Assembly (NCBI RefSeq): GCF_000264905.1
Contig: NW_006763133.1
Coordinates: 2,366,329 to 2,430,328 of the forward strand
Origin: Stereum hirsutum FP-91666 SS1
Lineage: Eukaryota; Basidiomycota; Agaricomycetes; Russulales; Stereaceae
Direction of reading: 5' to 3'
DNA length: 64,000 nt
In this document: positions 1 through 13,434 of the stretch, in pieces
Numbering within the stretch: the first letter of the stretch is position 1
How the letters are laid out: every line of letters begins with the position of its first letter
Notes under the pieces: model-generated
What the model was told of the DNA's origin: nothing
Databases searched by the model: none
What the model saw: only the letters and a program-made list of their open reading frames with translations
Made by a program: the position numbers and the translations under genes

Positions 1-632
1 CTCGAGCGCCTTGATCCTCCGCTTGAGCATGTTACTCAGCGAGCTAGTCTCGGCCACCAAATCCTCCTGTTGCTGAGCGTTGCGTTCCGCAGCAGCGTCA
101 TCCATGTTATTGAGCGAGCGCGAGTGCAAGTCTGATATCCGCGAAATGCTGTCATTGAACGCCTTGATGCTGTCTTGAATGGACGCAATCTACACCCAGC
201 GCGACTCGTTTAACAGATGAGCAAAGAAAACCACAGGAAAGTTTGACGCACCTCGTCGTAGAAAGCGTTCATGGAGTCCCCACCCATGGTAGCCATGCCC
301 GCCGTCAAGTTTGTTGTGCTGTCCTTGACATCCGACATCTCATAGCTCGGGTTATCGTCTTGCTGAGCATAAGGATTCTGTCGACGACCGCCGCCGTAGC
401 CTCCTCCATTATTTCCGGAATTTTGGGTGGGGTATGAATTGCTGAACGTTAAAAGAATGTCAGACGAGGCCGCAGCGGTCAGAAGAAACCACGGCAACGC
501 ACTTGTCGAAGCCGCCTCCCTGCTGAGCCTGCCACCACCAATAAATACACAATTAGAGGTGCAATGTGTAGACGAGTGTCTTCGCTGTCACGAACTACAT
601 ACCCTCAGTGCTGCGAGTCTGTCTCTGGCCAT
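1..632 (-). CDS. SSO1: Plasma-membrane syntaxin (Sso1/2-type t-SNARE), C-terminus outside window
   Basis: Qa-SNARE that docks secretory vesicles at the plasma membrane with Sec9 and Snc-type SNAREs. Four exons can be joined on the minus strand: 603-632, 503-528, 252-441 and 1-189, all with GT-AG introns and a continuous frame. The protein begins MARDRLAALR, followed by a Gly/Asn/Gln-rich linker (roughly residues 11-45). It then enters the helical Habc-type region (motifs NAFYDE, ISRISDLHSRSL, LSNMLKRRIKALE). Only about 145 residues are inside the window. The SNARE motif and the C-terminal membrane anchor lie off the left edge. The start is the first ATG of exon 1, and its 10-residue exon matches the usual N-terminus of basidiomycete Sso proteins. 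Family call is confident; the Sso1/2 paralogue name is inferred. Confidence 0.85.
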
Positions 633-1558
633 GCTGTGCGGTGTGGTATTCGGTTGATGATGCGAGTGGTAGAACGACGGTGGTGGTTGTTATAAACAAT
701 TGGTCGAAGCGCTGCAACGATCCAAATGCTGGGCGGAGCGTAGGGTAGAAAAATGACACGCTGGCTGTCCGGGGAGGCAAGAGGGACGATCAAGGAGAGG
801 ACGCTACCAGCGCTTATTTGAGGGTATGGTGGAGGCGATGTTGATTGCAGCGAGAAGTTGTGGCTCCACGGCACGGCAACGGCCTTGGTCCTCCTCCGCA
901 TCTCACGCTTGTTCTTTCAGTGTCATTTCTTGAACCATGACCGGGTCCACCGGCCAAGGCGTAAGCACTCTCGTTCCCACTGAAGAACTTATCATTTGGT
1001 TCAGGTTAGACAAGAAGTGCTTGTACATATAAGTCATCCAAGATGGTTGCTGCTGAAGGTAATGCTCCCCCAGCTTCGACATTCTGTTTGGGGAAGCCCA
1101 TCATGGAGTCTCGAGTTGTCCGTCGGAAAAGTCGATGGACCCGAATCATTATCAACGCAGTGGATGTGAGGAGGTCTTGCTGCGTCCGACGGCAAGTTAT
1201 CCATCTGGTGGGAGACCGAGTTGAATGCGATGCTCCAAGACACTACACGAAGTAGATGCTGTTCAGTGGCACTTTCGGGCTGATGCCTAGCACCGCCCTA
1301 CCGTTGTTCTATGCGAGCTGCACAATCCCTAATAATATATAGAAACTGCCTTCAAATTGCCTCAGTTATATCCAAGACGGAGCCAACGGTCAGGAATGAC
1401 ACACTGGCGATCAAACCTATGCGTGAGCTTGTCCATCTCCGGGACGATTCAGAGCAACTATGGGCGTTGGATAGATCTTCAAGCGAAATAACTTCTCTGG
1501 TTTGTCCTACAAGCACATACATCTGGCTTTTGCGCCCATCGAGTACAGGTTCAGGTAT
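633..1558. other. Intergenic stretch between syntaxin start and ARG4 stop; no supported gene
   Basis: About 0.9 kb holding the syntaxin promoter side and the ARG4 3' flank. A short plus-strand spliced reading is possible from the ATG at 940 (begins MTGSTGQG, with plausible GT-AG introns at about 964 and 1050), giving under 80 residues. None of its frames resembles a family I know, so it is not called as a gene. The open frames at 1034-1255 on both strands look like chance. Confidence 0.4.
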
Positions 1559-3346
<1,788 letters not shown>

Positions 3347-3999
3347 TTTTGTTTTGTAGTGTTCTGCAGGGGATTGGTGGAATATGTAGAAGCTGTTATG
3401 AGCGTTCCCTGGGATAGGAGATGTCGGAGTCACTGCACGTATTCAGTTCCAGGAATATGGCGGTAAACTTAGCACCACGTGGTTTACCCAAACCACGGCT
3501 CAACTGGTTTGTGCGCCGCCCCGCGGGATCCAAAGTTGGTCGCCACATCCTTTTCTCCACTGCAACACCCCAACCTACGAGGACACTGGAGTCCATTATT
3601 TTAAATCTCCTTGATTTACAGGGGGCGATGTCACTTCTTCAACCTTGTACAAAAACCTAGAGCGCCCTTCGGCGTCAGACCTCTTGAAGGCTCCCCGACC
3701 CAACTGAGGTGGAACGCGGCCGACCCAACTTTCACGTAGGTACTTAATCTTTCTTGACAGGAAAGGCTTAATATTTGTTGGAATGTAGACACCCCAAGCG
3801 TTTTTCACGGTGATAAAGGAGCTTCTGCTTTGCTTATACGTATATATTCTTCAATGACGCATGCTTTGACTTTATCAGACTATAACTCAGGTCCACGGTG
3901 GGAGTACGATCACAGTATCATGGGCAACGGATCCCAGGGGCCACATACGAGCAGGCTATGGTATTACAGCATGGTTGATCACCATTGACATGATGCTCT
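3347..3999. other. Intergenic: ARG4 upstream region and 3' flank of the NTF2-like gene
   Basis: About 650 bp. It contains the TGACTC-like site at 3427-3432 near the ARG4 start and AT-rich sequence around 3835-3900. A 70-residue minus-strand open frame (3596-3808) has no recognisable features and is not called. Confidence 0.4.
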
Positions 4000-4634
4000 T
4001 CAAACGGAGCTTGACATGACGGCATCGACCTTGTTCATCAATGGCGTAGGGTCGTTATAGATCTCGAGCTTATAGATCTTGTTGCTCTCTCTGTGACGGT
4101 GAACGATGGCAAACGCGGATATCTTGATGACCTCCTTCTCGGGATCACCCTTCACGATGTATGATAAAGTCGCTTGATGGTATAGGCGGTCTCCAACGAC
4201 GTCTGCGATATGCACACGATTGTGAGTGGGTTTAGCCTCATCGTCCTCTCTGTGACAACTCACCGAAGTGATGAATTTCGTGCTTCATCATGTCGAGAAT
4301 GCTGGTCTGGTACGAGTAAGCCTGCCGATGGGCAATACGGACGCATGATGAGCTAAAATCTATAGAATGGCGAATGAAGGATCGTCTCACTTTGAGGAAG
4401 TTCTCTCTGCCTTCGAATGGCGCGTTGTTACCCATCGTAACCAACGCATCTTCGGTGAAGAACTTGCCCCAGGCATCCGCATTGAGCGAGTCACCGACGC
4501 TGTGGAACTACAACGAAGATATACGACTCTTTAATGTGGTTCTGATAGAGATACAACAGACGCTGTACTTCACGAAGCCATTCCCCGGCGGCAGAATTCT
4601 GGGACGATCTGTTTTCGACACCGTCGAAGGGCAT
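4000..4634 (-). CDS. NTF2-like (SnoaL-type fold) small protein
   Basis: Four exons join in one frame. The start is ATG at 4634 (MPFDGVENRSSQNSAAGEW). The next exon carries FHSVGDSLNADAWGKFFTED and MGNNAPFEGRENFLK, then AYSYQTSILDMMKHEIHHF, and the last exon contains DVVGDRLYHQATLSYIVKGD and ends NKVDAVMSSSV. The pattern of a helical start with a D-A-W..FFTEDA motif, a G...I..F block and a final run of beta strands is typical of NTF2-like/SnoaL proteins of about 150 residues. Members include polyketide cyclases, dehydratases and many stress-related proteins, so the substrate cannot be named. It lies between ARG4 and the M24 peptidase gene on the same strand; there is no sign of a metabolic cluster. 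Confidence 0.75.
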
Positions 4635-5245
4635 TGTGGATCACAGAAACGGTGGATGGGTGAGAAAAGGTAAGAATTCGTTATAATTGATGTGACTCTG
4701 TTGTTCCGCCTTATATACTCTGAGCACGCCTAGAAAATAATAACACGCACCGGGAAGACACTCGTCCCGCCGATAAAGTCGCTTCCTACATCCTTCAACT
4801 CGTCAACGCGTCGACCACGGTGTGGGTCGCGGCTTGTTGACCCCGGATTATGAGGCTTCCGCTGGAAGACAATGGACCATTACGCGCTTTAGGGGTAACT
4901 TTCCCGGTAATGAATGCGCTAGAAAATACGCTTCGTATCTGCGAGAATTGTCTAGCCAGAGCATGACGAGCCACAGGGAACGCGGATCAGCGTAGACTTG
5001 GGCGAGCCGAAAACAGAGGGTAAGCACAGATGTCATACGACTTCTCGCTGGCTGGAAGTTGGCTTCGAGAAGGTAGCGATTAGTAGAACACACACATCGC
5101 TCAGCTACAAAGCACTCTTCTTCCGCAACAACGTACACGTAGCTCAGAGTCGTCACTGTCCCCATCGATCACCTTGGCAGCAAGTGTTCTTTTGTGTACA
5201 ATAGCGTGCGGTGTGATTACTAGATGAACCTTCGTTTCTGCAAGC
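4635..5245. other. Intergenic between NTF2-like gene and M24 peptidase; nothing recognised
   Basis: About 610 bp with no splice-consistent coding pattern. A 105-residue minus-strand open frame (4848-5165) shows no family motif and is treated as chance. Confidence 0.4.
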
Positions 5246-7069
5246 TCAGAGCACCCACGGGCTCTTTGCTTGGCCGCCGGCCCCTTCAGTCAAGTAAACA
5301 GCGAGTCCTTCGTCGTTTATGTAGAAGCAGTCCTCTAGACGGACTCCGACCTAGGAATAGGAAGAGCACGTAAGCATGCAGCGCTCAAGACAAGGGCTAC
5401 CGACTCATACCTCGCCTTCGATGTAGACACCTGGCTCGTCGGAAAAAGAGTGTCCGCTCATCAACACATCAGTCGATGCTCCGTTCAGGTAAGGAGACTC
5501 GTGTCCTTCAAGGCCGATTCCTGCGTGTTTGTCAGCGACAGAAAGATGCTGGTATATCATTCTTAGCAGGACAAGCATCCGCAGATGAATCTGCTTACCG
5601 TGGCCTAGACGATGACTAAAATAGGACCCAAAGCCCTCCTCGCCCAGTGAGTTCCTCGCAGCCGTGTCGACATCCTTGGCAAGGACCCCGGCTCTCGCTG
5701 CCTCGAGCGCACGAGTTTGTGCTACGCGAACCATACCCCATATCGCCAGATGGCGCTGAGACACCTTAGACTCTTTCAGGAGGAAGGTCTGTATAGTGCG
5801 GTTAGGTGAGCTCAGAGCACACGAGAATTCGGTTACACACTCGTGTAACATCACTCGTATATCCATGGAGCGAGCCGCCACAGTCGATGAGAGCATAGTC
5901 ACTGGGACCAAGTGCCCTGTCGGTCCCAGAACCATGCGGGAGAGCGGCATTCTCTGTATATATAGTGTGAATGACTGCCTATTGCTATAGGAGAGGGGAG
6001 TATTAATACCTCCAAACAGTACTATTCCGGAACCATCGCTCAATCCAGCACTTGTGAGGGCCCGAGCAACTAAATCACTGCCTTGCGACTCTTTGATACC
6101 AAAGAAGAAGCGTTCACGCACGGCTCGAATAGATGCCAGCGTGGCCTATGACTATTCAGCAACTCGACGTGTACAAAGTAGTATCGACAACTTACCTCGT
6201 TGGCGCATTTCATGATCTCGAGCTCCGTGGAGGACTTCCGTTCTCTGATGCGACGAATCTCTACAGGAGCAGTGGAAACCTTTGCCTGGGGCGCTGCGTT
6301 CTGCATTCCGTCGACTATGAAGTTCCGAATGCTGCCGTCGACAAAGACCTTGGCGCCATCTTGGAGAGAGGGCAAAGCGCCAACTGCAACATCAAACGGA
6401 TTAACCTCTTCTGGCCATTCAGGATACAACACCTCCTTGGCCGGAATGGGTAGAAGTTTGGCTCTCGTGGCTTCAAAAGAGGGTGTGAGCAAGGAGATTC
6501 GTGGAGTGATTGTGCCGTCGTCCGCAACGTGGGGAGAAAGGATGAGCAGGAGAGGCCGTTCGGAAAGCCTCCAAGAGGAGCTTGACACATTGGCGTAGTA
6601 AAGCGCGCTCGCGCCAGGTTCAGCGATATACGCAGATGCGTTCAATCTATGGAGAACCTCTGCGAGGGCAAGTTGACGAGAATAGAATTCCGAGGAAGAA
6701 ATTGGGGCGACGTGGGAACAGTATGATGCGAGTTCTGGGAAATTATCATCTCCCTTGAGTACAGTGGGCTGAGTGATCTGAGCGCTCAAAGTGAAGATCG
6801 CCAGACATATACAGACGAGAGCGACCTATGATGTGGGCGTCAGCTAATGAGATTGTGTCGGTGAACGACATCAAAACGACCTACCACTCTCGTGAATGGC
6901 CGCGATACCAATCGTACAGCTGATGGTCTGACGACCCGTACAGGCGCGATGAGAGGAGACTTTTCTGTTCTCTCCATGAGTGAGCTTGAATTCTGTAAGA
7001 TACTATCAGTTATTTGTGAGCAAAGCAATCCAAATATACAGGCAAGATGTTGTCGACAGTTTCAGTCAT
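5246..7069 (-). CDS. Membrane-anchored M24-family (Xaa-Pro aminopeptidase-like) metallopeptidase
   Basis: Predicted dinuclear-metal aminopeptidase of the creatinase/prolidase (M24) clan. Joined exons start with MTETVDNILP and MERTEKSPLIAPVRVV. A single hydrophobic segment follows (VALVCICLAIFTL, about residue 50), after a basic stretch, suggesting a type II membrane anchor. Next come an N-terminal creatinase-like domain and the catalytic pita-bread fold. All five expected metal ligands are visible: D in ALIDCGGSLHGYTSDVTRTF (two Asp), H in HRLGHGIGLEGHE, E in DEPGVYIEGE and E in VRLEDCF. The C-terminus is AGGQAKSPWVL, stop TGA at 5246. At least seven introns. Family assignment is confident; prolyl specificity is inferred from the LPHGSGTD and GHGIGLEGHE motifs. 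It shares a 519-bp divergent upstream region with the AlkB gene. Confidence 0.88.
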
Positions 7070-7588
7070 GATGCATGATGACTGATGGCGAGAGAGAAAT
7101 TTCTTTGCCACGTACAGTTGTACTGTTAGTGACTGACGATCAAGCTCTTGTTGGTGATGTAGAGTACAGCTGAAAAAACCGTGCGCATGAGACGGTTCTA
7201 TGGATGGATCTTTTGTACCATAACTTGCAGTCCTTCCTTCCGACGGAGGTAAAGGGAGATAAGGACTTCAGGAATCGGCGCTTTCCGGGGATGTTGTCAG
7301 CGACGGGTGGCGAGCTTGGTTGTTTGACACAAGCCACCCTTTGTGGCAATCGGGCGTCTGTGTCGTGCTAGGTCTTGCTTCAACTCAGCTCCGTTGATCT
7401 TTTCACATACAAGCTAGTCGAACTGCTCCTTGTATCTACACCCAGCTCATCAGCTTTCTTCAGTCACAATTGGAACCTGAGCTGCCATAGACGTAAGCCT
7501 CTTCTGACCTAAGCCTTGGACAAGCGTTGACCTGACCTTCCTGAATCGCAGCGATTGACCTTTTCCTCACCTTACGGCTCAACTGCTC
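7070..7588. promoter_or_regulatory. Divergent promoter region of M24 peptidase (-) and AlkB-GRF gene (+)
   Basis: 519 bp between two start codons pointing away from each other. No coding pattern is seen. The sequence just before 7589 is pyrimidine-rich (tgaccttttcctcacctt), as is common in front of fungal starts. No specific binding motif was recognised. Confidence 0.5.
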
Positions 7589-9255
7589 ATGGAGAGCGAG
7601 GAAGAGTTTGACACCGATACGAAACTGGCTATGCTCGCCAGCCTTCTGCCTCCGAGCTCAGTGCCGGAGCCTGCAGTCTTACTCGAAGTCCTAGCGCAGT
7701 CGGGAGGCATCATAGATGCGGCCGCGAACAAAATCTTGTCCAAGCCAAACATTCGTATAAACTCTCCTGATAAGAAACGTAAACGGGAGACGGACCTAGA
7801 CGATTGGTTAGGTCGGTCAACGTCGCGGAGCACCAAATCTACACCGAATGCGAACGCAAAACCTTCTAAACCACACAGCTCCTCGTCTTTGCCTAGATCG
7901 TCTCGGAGCTCGGAACATCCTCAAAGTGCCAGTACTTCTACCCTTCCTCGCTCAGACAGAAGTCCGGCCAAAAGACAGACAACAAACCTCATGGACGTGC
8001 TCCACCCACCTCCATCTGCAGGACCCTCTGTATCACGACTTCCACCTCTGACTCTAAGTAACCCGAGTATGGTGAAAGAACACACACCGTGCACTCTTCA
8101 TCCGTCTGTGTTACCTCCAGAGCTAGCTTGCCGACTGTTCTACACCATGCTCGCCGAAGCACGAGATTGGAAACGAAACAAATGGTGGCTTTTCGATCGC
8201 CTTGTGGAATCCCCCCATCGCACGTCTTTCTTCATACGCGACACTTTGGGCTCGAGGCCGGAAGATCAAGCATGGTTGAAAGTGACACAGTTCTGGTACG
8301 TGAGCTCTGTAACGGCTAGGTTTTCGGAAAACTGATTCTGTATCGTGCATACGCAGGTATAATGGGCGCGAAACGGACCCTCCATCAAAGTTTCCGTCAG
8401 CCATGGAGGAGGCTTGTTCAATCATTGAGAATGTAGTCAACGAGGAGATGCGCACTAGGGAACGCCTTCCTCTCGAGTGGGCCGGTGTACCATCATCGGC
8501 GAGTGACGAACCTATCTGGCGAGCCAATTTCGCTGCATCGAATCTTTACGAAGGAGCGAAAGAGGGTGTTGGCTTCCATTCTGATCGTCTAACGACTCTC
8601 GGCCCTTATCCTACGATTGCAAGCCTCAGCCTAGGTAAACCCTTTGTTATTAAATGTCTCTGTTCACATTCACCGGTCAATTGAATCTTCTCAGGGACTC
8701 CGAGGGTATTTCGCCTTCGCGACGTCGTTCCCGTGGACGAGAAAGAGAAGCGTACTGCACGGACATACAACATACCTCTCTCACATAATTCAGTAAATAT
8801 GAATATTCTTAGCAACCCACATTTTGTGTCTGACATACCTTACGCAGCTCGTGATCATGCACGCTACCGCGCAAGAGCGGTTCAAGCATTCTATCCCTCC
8901 TCAAAACACTCTCGATCGTTTCCATCCACAATTTCCACCACCGTCATCCTTACCCAGCATCAGTTTTGACCCGTCAAATTGTCGGATTAACATAACTTTC
9001 CGCTTTTATCGCCCCGACTATCATCCCGACACCATCCCTAAATGCAAGTGCGGTATACCGACGACCTTGCGGCCTGACATGAAGATGCTGAAGAAGGGTG
9101 CGCAAGGGCTAGGACAATATCGCTACTGGTGGACATGTGCCGCAGGTGACCAGAATGAGGGAAAAGGATGTGGGTTCTGGAAGGTCATGGACGCTGAAGC
9201 AGAAGGGAGGGGGCCCTTTGCGAAGGATATGCTTCCCTCTGTGTCAAGTCGATGA
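7589..9255 (+). CDS. AlkB-family Fe(II)/2-oxoglutarate dioxygenase with N-terminal CUE-like and C-terminal GRF zinc-finger domains
   Basis: Predicted alkylation-repair dioxygenase, closest in motifs to the ALKBH2/3 type. Residues about 10-50 look like a CUE (ubiquitin-binding) domain: KLAMLASLLPPSSVPEPAVL followed by LEVLAQSGGIIDAAANKIL. A Ser/Pro-rich basic linker with KKRKRE (possible nuclear signal) follows. The oxygenase core then has GFHSDR (HxD iron ligands), a distal His in FKHSIPP and the 2-oxoglutarate arginines in RINITFRFYRP. The C-terminus is a GRF zinc finger: CKCG, a YWWTC segment, GCGFWK. Introns are removed near 8298, 8635 and 8793; the stop is TGA at 9253. The protein is just over 500 residues. 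All catalytic residues are present, so it should be active. The CUE assignment is weaker than the other two domains. Confidence 0.9.
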
Positions 9256-9671
9256 TACGACATTCCACTGATTCATCATGCCAACGAACCGTGCAACACT
9301 CGAGTCTCCGTTCAATTTTTTCATTGTGGTTGATTCTTCTCCGAACCGGAGCTGTATGTACTACTTAGTGGGTCACCCAATGTCAGGGCATCCTTCATAC
9401 GTCGAGCCAGGGGCATTCTATAGTCAAGGATCGCCACGGACGGCGCAGACGTAATGTCAATAATAAAGTGCACATGTATAATGTTTCAATTGTCCATGTT
9501 GGTTCACAAGATCTATCACAAACTATGCAGCGTGAAGCTCGAAGCGTCACAATGTCCGAATCCATAAATATCTTCCGATTCGACAACAAGATAACAAACG
9601 GGCATCATCGTACAAACATCATCTCAAAATAAAGAAGGCAAGATCTTCGGTCCTTCCACTGGCTGCATGAT
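9256..9671. other. Convergent 3' spacer between AlkB-GRF and M13 peptidase genes
   Basis: 416 bp between two stop codons facing each other. No coding frame or RNA gene was recognised. AT-rich stretches such as around 9455-9490 and 9570-9640 could serve polyadenylation. Confidence 0.45.
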
Positions 9672-12600
9672 TTACCAGAAGAGACACTGCTTCTCGCGGG
9701 GCGGGTTCAGCTGTGGGCACCACCATGAGTAACCCCGTCCTCATCCGACATCAAATTGCCAGTTGACTGCACGTACCTTGGCTTTGGCGGAACAGTTGAA
9801 AGCCTTGGCGAACTCCGGGACGTTAGAAAGCGTTCCATCCACGCGGAACTGGTTTGGCGAGTGAGGATCCGAACGAACCCGAGCAACCTAAGCAAGCGAA
9901 GGCGCGGTTTATATTAGGTAGGCGAAGAGCAAGGCTTGTAAAGGGAGACGCACCAGAGATGCAGGCTTGATGTTCTCTGCCCAGATCTGGCCGAACGCGA
10001 TGAAAAAGAGCTGTTCTCTGGTGTAATTCAGGGCAGGGAGCAAGTATTCGTGGCCATCTTTGAATGAGGCGTCGAACTGCGCTTGCCATGCCCGGAACGC
10101 TTGTATGATCCCTGAGTCACCGATGTTTTCTCCGGATGTCCTGTGCTCTGGTCAGTCAACACTCAGAAGAATGGCTCTCAGGGTACCTACAGGTTGCCCT
10201 AGTGAACGCCATGTGTTAGCCAAGCCCACTGATGGTTCGAAAACGCCCAAGACTTACATTAACATGGACCTTGTTGCCGTTCTCATCGTCGATTGTGTAC
10301 GCTATCGGCAGTCATTGAGAATGGGTACAAAGAGGCTATCTGGCAGAAAGGGTAACACACCAGAGTACTGTGTGACGATACAATCGAGCTTCTTCTGGAA
10401 GCCGGCACTGGTCGCGTTCGTCCACCACTCCTCGAGCTTTCCTTCTTGGTTGTACATACGTCCGGAGGAATCAAATGCGTGCTAAGGGAGAAGGTCAGAT
10501 CATAGGGACACTCTGATAACGACGAGCATTATTCACCGACAACTCATGGGCAGCGACCTGCCCAAAGGCTCCATACTGAAGATAAGACGGCCTGCAAACG
10601 ATGGATGAATACTAGTAGAGATGATGCGTGATTGAGAATAGACGTACCACTCCAGAGAAAAGAATGGAGGGCGCAAGATTCCAGCTGGGAATACAATCTG
10701 TATATACTCGGTTGGTGCATCCGACTCTTAAAATGAACGGATGGTGCAGACTTGCCTCATTTGCAGGCGGCGAGTAGTATGCATTGACGGTAGCTGGAGT
10801 CATCTCCCAAGCTTGCTTATCCCTAGACTTCCCGACCTGCTGCCATCCTTTATACACTTCGCTGATACTACACGGAAGATGAAGAGAATGTGTCAACATT
10901 ATACAACCGACCGCGAGGTAAAACTTTCAACATACTCCGCTGAGAGCAGATTGTCGAAGAAAGACTTGTTGTCGATGGTGACGAGGTTATAATAGCGGGC
11001 GATGGACTCGGCGCTGCGTGTGTCAGGAGACAGAGGGAAGCCGACTTTGATCGCGAGGGCTTCAGCCTGACACGGCCTTCAGCATGTGACAGTTTCAAGT
11101 ATATGAAAATGGGGCTCACCTTGTCAGCTGCAGCCTGCGCAGATTCCTCGTCCATCCAAGCGATACTCTTGAGCGATCGCTTGAACGCCTGGATGATATC
11201 TAGAAACAACAACCACTACTATCAGTGGTGAAATTCACCTCAAAACATCGACTGCTCTCACCTTTGATGACATTCGTAGCCTTGGTCTGTGAGTCACCAC
11301 CGAATGCCTCGTTGACGAAGAAACGTCCAGTGGCGAAGCCGAGTGCAGAGTCTACTTGGTTTACACAGAATTCTCCCCGGTCACCGACAGCACCGGGCTT
11401 TATTCCGTTCAAAACTCTATATGATAGAAAACATTATTGAGATGTTAATTTTGGTGATGAACCGAAGAGCATATACTCACTCTGTAAGACGACGGTTCGC
11501 CTTCCAAGACTCAGTGGACATGCCCAAATGGGGAGCAAGAGCAAGAGCGGCTCTCGAGACAAGGTATGCCTCGATAACCCTTGAGTCTGTGGTGTTGATG
11601 ATATGCGAGAGCGATACCATGAATTCTGGCGACGTCACAATGATCTCTTCGGGATCATTATCAAGCTTAAAGGCCGCGAAATAGGTATCGAAGTTGAACT
11701 GGGGAAGTGTGGTCGTGAGGTTCGAAATGGGGACTTTGTTGTACGTTCCGACGGGATCGCCTTGAAGGACATCCCTGCAAAATACAGAGTGGTGTAAGTA
11801 ATAGAGACCAGATGGGAAGCAAAAGGCTTACAAGTCCAAGCTAGCGTTGGCAATCCGTTTCTCAAACTTCACAACTTGGTCAGCCAGGATCGGAACCTCC
11901 TTCTTGGGGTCCTTGGGATCCCTCCTGTCACCATCATCGTCACCACCCCACGGAGGCCAGGGCCAGGGAGGCCAAACATTGTCAGCATCTTCGTTGACGA
12001 TGAGATGATCATGTTCCGGACTCTGTTCTGGCCCAAAGAGGTCGTCGTCATTCTCGTACTGGACGAGTAGGAGACGGGTGAGGACGTCTGTGTAGACTTC
12101 GATGATGGATTCTTCCTCAAAGTATTCCTATGAATTGACGGGGTAAGCTTTGGTTTATCTGAACTTTGCGAGTCCACGAACCTTGGAGGGAAGGCCTAGT
12201 TCGGGTTGGCTGAACCAAAGCATCATAAAGTTTGGATCGACTATTGGTTGTATGTCATGATTATTATCTTTGCAAGAGCCATATGCCTTTGCGAAGTAAA
12301 CTTACCAGCCGCATCGCCCTCGACACCGAAGTCAAACAAGCCCGGAATACCTGCGGAAAGCGACATGAAACAGATGGACGCACATCATACGCAGAGGGAG
12401 CACGAACCACGAGTGTGCAAGAAACTGATGGCGGCAGTAATACCAGCAGTTTTGCTCTTCAAGTCTTCATTGTGTTCGGGAGCACGACCGGTGTCTGTCT
12501 TCTTGCCTCTGAACAACTTCTTGAGATTAAGGGAGAATTCCCTAAGAGGACTCTCTCCATATTCGTCCAGAGTATCTTCATCCATGCAGGAGGTGTACAA

Positions 12601-13434
12601 GTCACGAAGCTTCTTAAGCAATTCTTCGTCATCAGTAGACTTGAATGCGGCAGTGTACTCGGAGTGTTCTCTCTCGAGGATGTCGCGGACAATCTGTTGG
12701 TTCTCTTGGAAGAGCTGGTTGAATGTGGCGAAGCGTCCCTTATCGGCAGGTAGTGGGTGTGCCTTGCGCCAGCCGCCAGCTTCACAGCACATTGATTATC
12801 CTGAACTCATGGTGAAACTCGCAGGCACTTACAAGCATAATCGTAGAAGTTCTCGCAAGGATCTTGGCTAGTGTCGAGTGAAGACAGAATTCGCGCAGAT
12901 AGCAGCACACACTGTGGCGTGAGACATTTGGTCTACAGGCAAAAATGACGTCTGAGCAACGTGAAGCAGCCTAAATGAATTGAATTCACCTCGGCAGGGG
13001 GACCTGTGGGTACAGGAGCAGGTATTACAGTGGTCGCAGTCGCAGTGGTGGTGGTAGTAATAGTTCCTATGACAGTGGTTGGGATGGCCGTAGTTGCAGT
13101 AGCTGTAGTTGTAGCTGTCACGGTACCTTCAGGAACTTCAGGTCTTGTGTGAAGCTTATGCTGCGCCCCGGCGAAGAGGCCGATGAACACAGCGGCAAGG
13201 AGCAGCATGAGGAGGATGAGAACAAGTAAAATCTGGTTGAGAATGGTGAGTGGTTCATGTAGAGCATTTCCGACGCGTTCTGTGAAGGGTCGGTTGCTGT
13301 TCTCAATATTGGGATCATTCCTATCGTCGAGAAGAGGAGCTGACTCTGGTGAAGCTGTTACTATCCGTCCGCAGAAGTGTACATTAGCCTGACATACCTT
13401 CGTCAGTCGACGGTCGTGCCTCCCGGTCAGCCAT
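9672..13434 (-). CDS. M13-family membrane metallopeptidase (neprilysin / endothelin-converting-enzyme-like)
   Basis: Type II membrane zinc endopeptidase. It starts MADREARPSTDE (ATG at 13434), has a cytosolic acidic stretch, then one transmembrane helix (ILLVLILLMLLLAAVFIGLF). A Thr/Ala/Val-rich low-complexity stalk follows. The ectodomain begins around CVLLSARILSSLDTSQDPCE and FYDYASGGW. Catalytic motifs are complete: VNAYYSPPANE and FPAGILRPPFF, the zinc motif HELSHAFDSSGR (HExxH), and GENIGDSG supplying the third ligand Glu. The C-terminus KQCLFW is the classical M13 ending (CxxW), stop TAA at 9672. A Trp/Pro-rich acidic insert interrupts the ectodomain near 11920-11990. Many introns; about 880-900 residues. 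The substrate is unknown. The upstream region is shared divergently with MSS51. Confidence 0.9.

Noticed and set aside
605..901. 98-residue minus-strand frame upstream of the syntaxin start
   Set aside because: Lies over the syntaxin first exon in another frame and in its leader; no motif.
1034..1255. Possible small gene upstream of the syntaxin
   Set aside because: Several alternative splice readings are possible and none gives a convincing protein.
4848..5165. 105-residue minus-strand frame between two real genes
   Set aside because: Composition and lack of any recognisable motif point to chance.
12206..12871. 221-residue plus-strand open frame
   Set aside because: Antisense to M13 peptidase exons and spans their introns; no motif.
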